Below, in pieces: positions 6,530-14,219 of a stretch of 14,219 nucleotides of DNA (positions are counted from its first letter, which is position 1; each line of letters opens with the position of its first letter). The notes under the pieces were generated by a model, which was not told the DNA's origin, searched no databases, and was given only the letters and a program-made list of their open reading frames with translations. The DNA is from Streptomyces sp. NRRL S-340. GTDB lineage: Bacteria; Actinomycetota; Actinomycetes; Streptomycetales; Streptomycetaceae. The stretch lies in the NCBI RefSeq assembly GCF_000720185.1, contig NZ_JOIY01000081.1, forward strand, positions 1 through 14,219. The letters run 5' to 3'. The position numbers and the translations under genes are program-made.

Positions 6530-9500
6530 CTATCGACGCAGTACCTTCCCCAGCCACAGCCGGACGGCGCAGGCGGTGTCGGCGGCGTGCTCCTCCATCA
6601 GGGAGAAGTGGTCCCCCTTGGCCGTCACCGTTTCGTGCACCCAGTGCGTGGACACCCGCCAGTCCTCACCGTCGGCCGTCATCATGGGCTCGGAGGCCCG
6701 CACGAGCAGAGTGGGCACCTCCAGTCTCACCGGCTCCCAGTGTGCGAAGAGACGCGCGTACCACGACTGGGCGGACAGCCTGGTGCCGTCGAGCGGCATG
6801 GCGTGGGTCTGGTACCGCCGCATCAGCCGGTGGAAGCCCTCCTGGTTGCGGGCGAGGTAGGGGTCGTCCACCGGGTAGGTGTCGATGAACACCACCGCCT
6901 GCGGGCGCACACCGCGGGCCTGGAGGTGTGTGGCCAGTGCGTGCGCCAGGACTCCTCCGGAGGAGTATCCGCCGAGTACGAAGGGTCCGTCACCGACGTG
7001 CCGCAGCAGCGCCTGCGCGAGTGCCGTCGTGACCGCGGAGGCGGTGGCGGGCAGGACGTCCCCTTCCGTGAATCCGGACAGGGACAGCGAGGAGACGGCC
7101 GGTCCCCGCCCCTCGAAGCCGGCGGCCAACGGCATGTGGACGTGCGGTCCCGACATCGCGACGAACGGAGGGACCATGAGCAGCGGCACCGGGCCGGATC
7201 CTTCGGACAGGGGGATGACGTCCTGGGTCCGGGGAGCGTGGGCCGCGAGGTCCTCCGACTTCTCCCGCAGCACGGCGACGTTCTCCGCCAGTCGCCGGCT
7301 CGTCGTGAAGTCGCCCGTTTCCAGGCCCCGCCAGAACAGGGCTCCCATCATCTCGGCGGCGGATCCCCGGCCGGCGGCGCGGGCCGTCGCGCCGCGCGGA
7401 GCGGCCGCGCTCGGGGACACGCCGGCGAAGGCCGGGTGCGAGCGTCCCACGGTGCCCGGCCGGTCGTGCAGGCCGTGTCGGTCGTGTGGCGAGCGGGGAG
7501 CGGGAGGCAGCGGTGCGGCAGGCGGGGCGACCCGGCCGCCGTCCGGTGCTGGAGTCCGCTCCCGCGCGGTGCCGTCCACGTCCCGCAGCATCCTTCCCAG
7601 AAGGTGTTCCGTGAGCCGTTCGGCGCTGGGATGGTCGAAGACGAGCGTCGAGGGCAGGAGGAGTCCCGTGGCCGCGCCGAGGGCGTTGCGCAGTTCGACG
7701 GCCATGAGCGAGTCCAGCCCCAGTTCCTTGAACGACCGGTGCGGGTCGACCTCCTCGGGCCCGGACCGCCCGAGCACCGCCGCGGCCTGCCCCAGCACCA
7801 GGGCTCGCACTTCGGCCGCCCCCTCCTCGGGGCCCAGGGCGGCCAGCCGCGCCCTGACGCCGTCCGCCTCCGGTGCCTGCCGGGCCGTACGCCGTGCCGC
7901 ACCGGTCAGTCCGCGCAGGATCGGGGGCAGGAGGCCGTCCGACCGCCGTTCGCGTCGGGCCGTGACCTGCAGGGCGGCGGGGATCAGGACAGCGGCGTCC
8001 CGCAGCAGGGCCTCGTCCAGGAGCCGGAGGCCGGTGCGCGAGTCCATCGCCCGGACCCCCCAGCGCGCCAGACGTGAGGTGTCCGCGTCGCCGAGGTGGC
8101 CGGTCATCCCGCTGGCCTGCGCCCACAGCCCCCAGGCCAGCGACTGCCCGGCCAGGCCGCGGGCCCGTCGTGCCACGGCCAGGGCGTCCAGGAAGGAGTT
8201 GGCGGCCGCGTAGTTGGCCTGGCCGGTGGTACCCAGCACTCCGGCGACGGAGGAGAACGACACGAAGGCGGCGAGGTCCATCTCCCGGGTCAGCTCGTCG
8301 AGGTGCACCGCCGCGTCGACCTTGGGGCGCAGGGTCCGCTCCAGCCGCTGCTCGTCCAGCGCGGCCACCACGCCGTCGTCCAGCAGGCCCGAGGCGTGGA
8401 AGACCGCGGTGAGCGGGGCGTCCCCGGGAACCTGGTCGAGCAGCTTCACGACCTGGTCGCGCTCGGCGACGTCACAGGCCACGACCCGCACGGTGGCGCC
8501 GAGTTCGCGCAGCTCCGCGCAGAGTTCGGCGGTGCCGTCGGCCGCCTCGCCGCGCCGTGAGGCGAGCAGCAGGCTGCGCGTCCCGTGGTGCGCGACCAGG
8601 TGCCGGGCGGTCAGGCTGCCCAGTTGCCCCGTCCCGCCGGTGATCAGGACTGTTCCGGCCGGGTCGAGCGAACGCGGTGTCCTCAGTACGTTCTTGCCGA
8701 CGTGCAGTCCCTGGGCCATCGTCCGCAGCGCCTCCGGCAGCCGTCGTACGTCCCACACGCGCACGGGGGGCAGGGCCAGTGCGCCCTGCTCGAACAGGGC
8801 CGTCAGCTCCTCCAGCAGTTCCGATATCCGGTCGGGTCCGGCGTCGTAGTAGTGGAAGGGGAGGTAGGTGACGCCGGGGTGGGTGCGGGCCACCTCGGCG
8901 GGGTCACGGACGTCGCGCAGGCCCATTTCCAGGAAGCGCCCGCCGGAGCGCAGCAGCCGCAGGGAGGCGTCGACGAACTCCTCGGTCAGGGAGTTGAGGA
9001 CGACGTCCATGCCGCTGCCGCCGGTGGCGTCGCGGAAGTGTTCCTCGAAGCGGAGGTCGCGGGAGCCGGCGATGTGCGCGTCGTCCAGGCCCATCGTCCG
9101 CAGCAGTCCGTGCTTGCCCGGACTCGCCGTCGCGAAGACCTCCGCTCCCAGGTGGCGGGCCAGGGCGACCGCGGCCATGCCCACGCCGCCGGCGGCGGTG
9201 TGCACGAGTACGCGCTGGCCCGGACCAAGCCGGCCCAGATCCCGCAGGCCGTACAGGGCGGTGAGGAACACCACCGGGGCCGCTGCCGCCTCCTCGAACG
9301 TCCAGCCTTCCGGTATCCGGGCTGTGTTCCGTGCGTCCGTGACGGCCAACGAACCGATGGCGCGGGGGAAGACGCCCCACACTCTGTCGCCGACGGCGAC
9401 ACCCCGCACTGCGGGGCCCACGGCCGTGACCACGCCCGCCGCCTCGTGCCCGAGGTCCGAGGCGCCGGCGAGCATCCCCCGGGTCACCAGTACGTCGCGG

Positions 9501-12500
9501 AAGTTGACGCCCGCGGCCCGCACTTCGACGCGGACGTCCCCGGGCCCCAGGGGGTCCAGTAGTTCCGGTGCCGGACGCGCCACCACGTCGCCGCCCGGGC
9601 CGGCCACACCGAGCACCCATGGCAGCGGCCCGTCGGGAAGCCGTACGCCCGCCGGCGCGGGCACCACGCGCGGTACCGACACGGCCGACGCGCGGACCGC
9701 GGTCTGCCATTCGTCGGACCGTGCCGCCGCGGTCATGACCGTGCGGAGCACCGCGTCGCCGGCTGTCCCGTCCGGTGCGCCGGCCAGGTCCGTGATCGCC
9801 ACGCGGCCGGGGTGTTCGTTCTGCACGCTGCGGATGAGGCCCCACACGGCGGCGGCGACGGGATCCACGGCGGCGGATTCCTCCTCGTGCACGGCGACGG
9901 CCCGGCAGGTGACCACCAGCAGCCGGGCCGTGGCCCACCGCGGACCGGACAGGAACTCGCGTACCAGGCGCAGGGCCGCGCCGGTGAGCGTCCTGACGGC
10001 GTCCGCGGGCGCGTTCGCGGCCGTGTGCGCGTCGGGGCGGGCGTGCCAGACCAGCCAGTCGCAGCGGTCGTCCCCGTCGTGCCCCGGAGCGGCCCCGGCC
10101 AGATCCGCGGCCCCACCGATCACGCGTACGTTGCCCGGGTCGGCGGGGTCGCCGGCCGGCGCGCCGGGCAGGGCCGTCCACCTGACCGTGTGCAGTGCGC
10201 CCGGACCTGCGGCGGGCCCGGTGACCTGACGGTCCAGTTGTTCCGGGCCGGCCGTCCTGAAGGTCAGGGAACGCGCCGAGAGGACAGGGGCGTTCGTCGT
10301 GTCGGTCAGCAGCACGCGGACGCCGCCGCCCTCGGCTGGGGTGAGACGGGCCCGTACGGTGCGTGCGCCGACGGCGTGCACCTCCACCTCGCTCCAGGCG
10401 AACGGGAGTGCCGTTGCGTCGCCGTCGGGAACTGCGCCGCCCAGGACACCGGCATGCAGGGCAGCGTCCAGCAGCGCGGGGTGCACGGTGAAGCCGTCCG
10501 GTTCGGTGCCGTCCGGCAGCACCACGTCGGCGAAGATCTCCTGACCGCGCGTCCACAACGCCCGGACGCCCTGGAACACGGGCCCGTACTCGTAGCCTCG
10601 GGCGGCCAGTTCCGCGTAGGGATCCACCGGCAGCCGGACCGCGTCTCCCGGCGGCCACGAGCCCTCCGGCATCTGGTGTGTCACGGCACCGGGGTCCGGA
10701 GCGAGCCGGCCGCTCGCGTGCCGTGTCCAGGACGCCTCCTCGTCCTCGGGGCAGGACCACACGGTCACGGCCCGGCGGCCCGTCTCGTCGGCAGCGCCCG
10801 CCACGACCCGCAGCCGTACGCCGGTGCTCTCCGGTACGCGCAACGGCGTTTCCAGCACCAGTTCCTCAAGCGACTGGCACCCTGACCGGTCGCCCGCCTG
10901 CATGGCGAGTTCGAGCAGCGCGGTGCCGGGGAGGAGGACGACCCCGTGCACCGCGTGGTCCCCGAGCCAGGGGTGCGTCGACCGGGAGATCCGGCCGGTC
11001 AGCACCAGCCCTCCGGTGTCCGGGTCTTCGATCAACGCGCCCAGCAGGGGGTGGACCGCGGGCTCCAGCCCCGCCGCCGTCACGGCTCCGGGTCCCCCCT
11101 CCCCGGGGGCGAGCCAGAACCGCTCACGCTGGAACGCGGTCGTGGGCAGGTCCGCGGACGGGACCGTGCCGGGCAGGACGGCCGTCCAGTCCACCGGTAC
11201 ACCGTGTACGAACAGCTCGGCCGCCGACCGCAGCATCCGCAGCCGTCCGCCCTCCCCACGGCGCAGGCTGCCGCCGATCACGAAACCGGTCACCCCGCCG
11301 GCCTCCAGGGCGTCCTGCACGCTCGCCGTCAGCACCGGATGGGAGCTGACCTCCAGGAACGTACGGAAGCCCTGGGCGGCCAGCTCCCGTACCGCGGGTC
11401 CGAAGCCGACCCGCTCGCGCAGGTTGCGGAACCAGTACTCCGCGTCCAGTTCGGTTCCGGTCAGCCGGCGGCCGTCGGTGGTGGAGTGGAACACGACGTC
11501 CGCGGCCGCGGGAGTCACTCCGCGCAGCGCGCCGACGAGTTCCTCGCGCAGTTCCTCCACCTGCCGTGTGTGGGAGGCGTAGTCGACCGGAAGCTTCCTG
11601 GTGCGCACGTTCTGCCGGTCGTAGAAGGCCGCCGCCTCACCGAGTGCCGCGGGCGGCCCGGCCAAGGTGACCGAGTGAGGTCCGTTCACCGTGGCGATCT
11701 CGATCGTGTCGTCCCCGAGGTCCCGCAGGTCTCGGGCGGCCCGCTCCTCCCCCACCGCGACCGCGAGCATGCCGCCACGGCCCGCCAGGGTCCGCGCGAT
11801 GAGACGGCTGCGTACGGTGACGATCCGGGCGGCGTCCTCCAGGGACAGGGCGCCCGCCACGCAGGCGGCCGCGATCTCCCCCTGCGAATGACCGACCACG
11901 GCGTCCGGACGCAGCCCCCAGGAGCGCCACAACGCGGCAAGCGACACCATCACCGCGAACGACAACGGCTGGACCACGTCGACCCGTTCGAGAGCGTCCG
12001 GCTCCCGCTCCCGCACCATCGCGGACAGCGTCCAGTCGACCCACGGGCCCAGCGCCTCCTCACACTGCGCCATCCGGGCCGCGAACACCGGTTCGGTGTC
12101 CCACAGCTCCGCACCCATACCGGCCCACTGCGCACCCTGACCGGGGAACACCCACACGGACCCGGTCACGTCACCGGCCTGTGCCACACCGACGTGGGCC
12201 AGGGACGCCGGCTGCCGCCCCGCCACCTCTCCGAGGCCCCGCACGAGTTCGGCGCGGCTGTCCCCGACCACCACCGCCCGGTGCTCCCACACGGCGCGGG
12301 AGCGCACCAGCGTGCCCGCCACGGCCGCGATGTCCACGGTGGGGTCGGCCTCGATGTGCGAGGCGAGCCGTGCCGCCTGCTCGGCCAGTCCGGGGCCGGA
12401 CCGCGCGCACACCACCAGCGCCGTCTCCCGCCGGCCGGGCCCGTCCGCCGTCTCGGACCGTCCACTGTCGTGGTGCGGCGACCGCGGGGCCTGTTCAAGG

Positions 12501-13906
12501 ATGACGTGCGCGTTCGTGCCGGAGATGCCGAAGGCCGACACCCCGGCCCGCAGCGGGCGGGCCACCGGCGGCTCGGGCCAGTCCTGTCGCCGGGCCAACA
12601 CCTGAAGCCCTGTGGACCGGTCGGCGTAGGGCGCGGCGGCAGACACGTGCAAGGTCCGTGGCAACACGCCGTGACGGAGTGCCAGCACCATCTTGATCAC
12701 ACCTGCGACCCCCGCCGCGGCCTGCGTGTGACCGATGTTCGACTTCAGGGACCCCAGCGGCAGCGGCCGGCCGGTGCGGCCGTAGACAGCCGACAGCGCA
12801 CGCGCCTCGGTGGGGTCCCCCAGCCGCGTGCCGGTGCCGTGCGCCTCCACCGCGTCGACGTCGTCGCCGCTCAGGCCGGCGTCCGCCAGGGCCAGCCGGA
12901 TGGCCCTCTCCTGGGCCCGGCTGCTGGGCGCGGACAGGCTGTCGGACGCCCCGTCCTGGTTGATCGCACTGCCCCGTACGACGGCCAGCACCCGGTGCCC
13001 GGCCCGCCGGGCGTCCGACAGCCGTTCCAAGGCCAGCATGGACACGCCCTCCGACATGCCGAAGCCGTCCGCGTCCGCGGAGAACGCCTTGCAACGCCCG
13101 TCCGGGGAGAGGGCACCAAGCCGGCTGTACTCCACGTACATGCCCAGGGTGGGTGCCGTGGTCGCGCCGCCGGCCAGAGCGAGGTCGCACTCCCCCTGGC
13201 GCAGGGCGCGCACCGCCAGGTGCAGCGCGACGAGCGAGGAGGAGCAGGCGGTGTCCACGGAGACGGCCGGCCCCTCCAGCCCCAGCACGTAGGAGATACG
13301 GCCCGAGTGCACGCTCGCGGTGGTGCCCGTCATCACATGGCCCTCGACCGCCGAACCCTCGGCCAGGCCGGGCCCGTACTCGGACTCCATGACGCCGACG
13401 TACACCCCGGTGGCGCTGCCCTTCAGGCCGCTCGGATCGATGCCGGCGCGTTCCACCGTCTCCCACGCGGTCTCCAGCAGCAGCCGCTGCTGGGGGTCCA
13501 TGGCCAGTGCCTCGCGCGCCGAGATGCCGAAGAACCGGGCGTCGAACCTGTCGGCCTCGACGAAGCCGCCCTCGCGCTGCACATGGTGTCCGGGCTCGTC
13601 CAGGCGCGCGGCGTACGAACGCGTCACGTCCCAGCCACGGTCGTCGGGGAAGGGGCCGACCGCGTCCCGTTCGTCCATCAGCAGACGCCACAGCTCGTCG
13701 GGGCTCGAGACGCCTCCGGGCAGACGACATCCCATACCGATGATCGCGATGTCCTCGCGCGAGCCGTCCGCCCGCGGCGCCACGGACCCGCGTCGCGTAC
13801 CGTCTGTACCGGCCTTCTCCACCATGCTGCCCACTTCCTGGTCGTCCCGGCCGTCCCGCTCCCCGGCCCGCCCAGTGGAGGAGACGCGATGCTCGTCGGA
13901 GGTCAC
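6530..13906 (-). CDS. Type I modular PKS, KS-AT-DH-ER-KR-ACP-TE terminal module
   Basis: A 2458-residue PKS that should add one extender, reduce it fully and release the chain. KS (about 52-475): DTACSSS with Cys221, His356 (HGTGT), His393 (NIGH). AT (about 584-880): GHSQGE (Ser674), with RVDVVQ (641-646) and YASH (776-779), the methylmalonyl-CoA signature. DH (about 951-1220): HxxxGxxxxP from His984, and Asp1147. ER (about 1445-1745): AAGGVG NADPH loop (1571-1576). KR (about 1750-1990): GGTGQLG (1757-1763), Lys1862, Ser1886, Tyr1899, Asn1903, with LDD (1842-1844), indicating B-type. ACP: GLDSL, Ser2066. TE: GYSSG (Ser2315), Asp2342, His2433. A Pro/Arg-rich linker (about 2108-2185) separates ACP and TE. 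The GTG at 13906 is the longest start and has only a weak RBS. The ATG at 13825 has AGGAAG 8 nt upstream and would remove 27 residues; either is possible. No N-terminal docking coiled coil is evident. Confidence 0.98.
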   Translation of the reverse strand: MTSDEHRVSSTGRAGERDGRDDQEVGSMVEKAGTDGTRRGSVAPRADGSREDIAIIGMGCRLPGGVSSPDELWRLLMDERDAVGPFPDDRGWDVTRSYAARLDEPGHHVQREGGFVEADRFDARFFGISAREALAMDPQQRLLLETAWETVERAGIDPSGLKGSATGVYVGVMESEYGPGLAEGSAVEGHVMTGTTASVHSGRISYVLGLEGPAVSVDTACSSSLVALHLAVRALRQGECDLALAGGATTAPTLGMYVEYSRLGALSPDGRCKAFSADADGFGMSEGVSMLALERLSDARRAGHRVLAVVRGSAINQDGASDSLSAPSSRAQERAIRLALADAGLSGDDVDAVEAHGTGTRLGDPTEARALSAVYGRTGRPLPLGSLKSNIGHTQAAAGVAGVIKMVLALRHGVLPRTLHVSAAAPYADRSTGLQVLARRQDWPEPPVARPLRAGVSAFGISGTNAHVILEQAPRSPHHDSGRSETADGPGRRETALVVCARSGPGLAEQAARLASHIEADPTVDIAAVAGTLVRSRAVWEHRAVVVGDSRAELVRGLGEVAGRQPASLAHVGVAQAGDVTGSVWVFPGQGAQWAGMGAELWDTEPVFAARMAQCEEALGPWVDWTLSAMVREREPDALERVDVVQPLSFAVMVSLAALWRSWGLRPDAVVGHSQGEIAAACVAGALSLEDAARIVTVRSRLIARTLAGRGGMLAVAVGEERAARDLRDLGDDTIEIATVNGPHSVTLAGPPAALGEAAAFYDRQNVRTRKLPVDYASHTRQVEELREELVGALRGVTPAAADVVFHSTTDGRRLTGTELDAEYWFRNLRERVGFGPAVRELAAQGFRTFLEVSSHPVLTASVQDALEAGGVTGFVIGGSLRRGEGGRLRMLRSAAELFVHGVPVDWTAVLPGTVPSADLPTTAFQRERFWLAPGEGGPGAVTAAGLEPAVHPLLGALIEDPDTGGLVLTGRISRSTHPWLGDHAVHGVVLLPGTALLELAMQAGDRSGCQSLEELVLETPLRVPESTGVRLRVVAGAADETGRRAVTVWSCPEDEEASWTRHASGRLAPDPGAVTHQMPEGSWPPGDAVRLPVDPYAELAARGYEYGPVFQGVRALWTRGQEIFADVVLPDGTEPDGFTVHPALLDAALHAGVLGGAVPDGDATALPFAWSEVEVHAVGARTVRARLTPAEGGGVRVLLTDTTNAPVLSARSLTFRTAGPEQLDRQVTGPAAGPGALHTVRWTALPGAPAGDPADPGNVRVIGGAADLAGAAPGHDGDDRCDWLVWHARPDAHTAANAPADAVRTLTGAALRLVREFLSGPRWATARLLVVTCRAVAVHEEESAAVDPVAAAVWGLIRSVQNEHPGRVAITDLAGAPDGTAGDAVLRTVMTAAARSDEWQTAVRASAVSVPRVVPAPAGVRLPDGPLPWVLGVAGPGGDVVARPAPELLDPLGPGDVRVEVRAAGVNFRDVLVTRGMLAGASDLGHEAAGVVTAVGPAVRGVAVGDRVWGVFPRAIGSLAVTDARNTARIPEGWTFEEAAAAPVVFLTALYGLRDLGRLGPGQRVLVHTAAGGVGMAAVALARHLGAEVFATASPGKHGLLRTMGLDDAHIAGSRDLRFEEHFRDATGGSGMDVVLNSLTEEFVDASLRLLRSGGRFLEMGLRDVRDPAEVARTHPGVTYLPFHYYDAGPDRISELLEELTALFEQGALALPPVRVWDVRRLPEALRTMAQGLHVGKNVLRTPRSLDPAGTVLITGGTGQLGSLTARHLVAHHGTRSLLLASRRGEAADGTAELCAELRELGATVRVVACDVAERDQVVKLLDQVPGDAPLTAVFHASGLLDDGVVAALDEQRLERTLRPKVDAAVHLDELTREMDLAAFVSFSSVAGVLGTTGQANYAAANSFLDALAVARRARGLAGQSLAWGLWAQASGMTGHLGDADTSRLARWGVRAMDSRTGLRLLDEALLRDAAVLIPAALQVTARRERRSDGLLPPILRGLTGAARRTARQAPEADGVRARLAALGPEEGAAEVRALVLGQAAAVLGRSGPEEVDPHRSFKELGLDSLMAVELRNALGAATGLLLPSTLVFDHPSAERLTEHLLGRMLRDVDGTARERTPAPDGGRVAPPAAPLPPAPRSPHDRHGLHDRPGTVGRSHPAFAGVSPSAAAPRGATARAAGRGSAAEMMGALFWRGLETGDFTTSRRLAENVAVLREKSEDLAAHAPRTQDVIPLSEGSGPVPLLMVPPFVAMSGPHVHMPLAAGFEGRGPAVSSLSLSGFTEGDVLPATASAVTTALAQALLRHVGDGPFVLGGYSSGGVLAHALATHLQARGVRPQAVVFIDTYPVDDPYLARNQEGFHRLMRRYQTHAMPLDGTRLSAQSWYARLFAHWEPVRLEVPTLLVRASEPMMTADGEDWRVSTHWVHETVTAKGDHFSLMEEHAADTACAVRLWLGKVLRR

Positions 13907-14023
13907 GTCGGTGATCTATCCCTGGAACGAGGTCTCCCGGGCCGGGAGTTCACGCCGGGCCGGCTCGGGCCGTCGGCTGCCGAGTCCGTGAGGTCTCCAG
14001 GGGGCCCTGGCGGCACGCCCGGC

Positions 14024-14219
14024 ACGACCTCGGTCACGATGGACGACCTCGGTCACGACGGGTGTCGCCAGCCGCCGTGGTCGCGCCTTCGACCAGGGCA
14101 GGCGCGCCTTCGACCAGGGCAGGCGCGCCTTCGACCAGGGCGGGCGGGCCTCCAGCCGCGACGGACGGCCTCGGTCGCCACGAACGGCCTCGGTCGCCAC
14201 AGACGGCCTCGGTCGCCAC
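14024..14219. repeat. 19-bp tandem repeats with ACGRCCTCGGTCRC core, two clusters
   Basis: Two copies of ACGACCTCGGTCACGA start at 14024 and 14043. Three copies of the related ACGGCCTCGGTCGCCA start at 14165, 14184 and 14203. Both clusters have an exact 19-bp period. The two versions differ at a few bases and are separated by the 21-bp repeat block at 14083-14145. The last copy runs into the window end, so the true copy number may be higher. Confidence 0.9.
14083..14145. repeat. Three tandem copies of a 21-bp unit
   Basis: The unit begins GCGCCTTCGACCAGGGCA and is repeated at 14083, 14104 and 14125. The first two copies are identical and the third diverges in its last bases. A 21-bp period would allow a 7-residue peptide repeat (for example ALVEGAP on the minus strand), but the flanking 19-bp repeats break any frame logic, so a non-coding minisatellite is more likely. 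Confidence 0.9.

Larger units (their letters stand above)
13907..14219. other. Upstream region of the PKS gene, repeat-rich
   Basis: No convincing gene. Frames remain open only because GC is high, and a 19-bp repeat period is not compatible with a coding repeat. A near-palindrome, CTCCCGG (13934-13940) with CCGGGAG (13942-13948), lies about 30 bp upstream of the GTG start. The rest is occupied by the tandem repeats listed separately. The promoter, if the PKS is not cotranscribed with an upstream PKS gene, should be here, but no -35/-10 pair was identified. Confidence 0.55.

Noticed and set aside
6587..8077. Long plus-strand frames antisense to the PKS gene
   Set aside because: They arise from the GC-rich PKS codons on the other strand, have no domains and begin within the thioesterase coding region.
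13916..14200. Minus-strand frame of 94 codons upstream of the PKS gene
   Set aside because: It is built from the tandem repeats and Arg/Pro-rich filler, and the 19-bp period shifts frame at every copy, so it is unlikely to be a protein.

Overview
The window looks like a short draft contig from a Streptomyces-type actinomycete. The genes have very high GC with mostly G or C at third codon positions, there is a large modular type I polyketide synthase (PKS), and a helicase relic resembles a family I know from Streptomyces. The first 25 bases are a residual Illumina Nextera (Tn5 mosaic-end) adapter, so position 1 is an assembly edge. The other edge stops inside a short tandem repeat.

Layout from left to right. 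1-25 is adapter. 26-401 is non-coding with two adjacent hairpins (31-84). 402-800 (+) is a small NTF2/SnoaL-like protein followed by an intrinsic terminator. 920-2440 (-) is a 506-residue, cysteine-headed, leaderless structural protein whose C-terminus looks like a phage-tail or C1q-type jelly roll. 2441-3817 has no clear intact gene. It holds an AT-rich island and a decayed fragment of a DEAD/DEAH-box helicase. 3818-5218 (-) is a 466-residue protein with an N-terminal carbohydrate-binding-like domain, two DUF11 domains and a four-cysteine tail. Upstream of it is a 16-bp palindrome that may be an operator. 5691-5930 (-) is a possible small CxxC protein, divergent from 5958-6406 (+), an unrecognised gene broken by a frameshift at a G6 run.

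6530-13906 (-) dominates the window. It is a single-module PKS, KS-AT-DH-ER-KR-ACP-TE, with all catalytic motifs apparently intact. It is predicted to add one fully reduced methylmalonyl-derived unit and then release the chain, so it is probably the last enzyme of an assembly line whose earlier modules lie elsewhere. A near-perfect hairpin plus T-run (6420-6470) ends its transcript. Its upstream region (13907-14219) holds interleaved 19-bp and 21-bp tandem repeats.

The PKS terminus is biosynthetic. The two minus-strand surface-type proteins lack Sec signals and concentrate cysteines at one end, so they may act as partners, but this is inference. No RNA genes, CRISPR arrays or intact mobile elements were seen.
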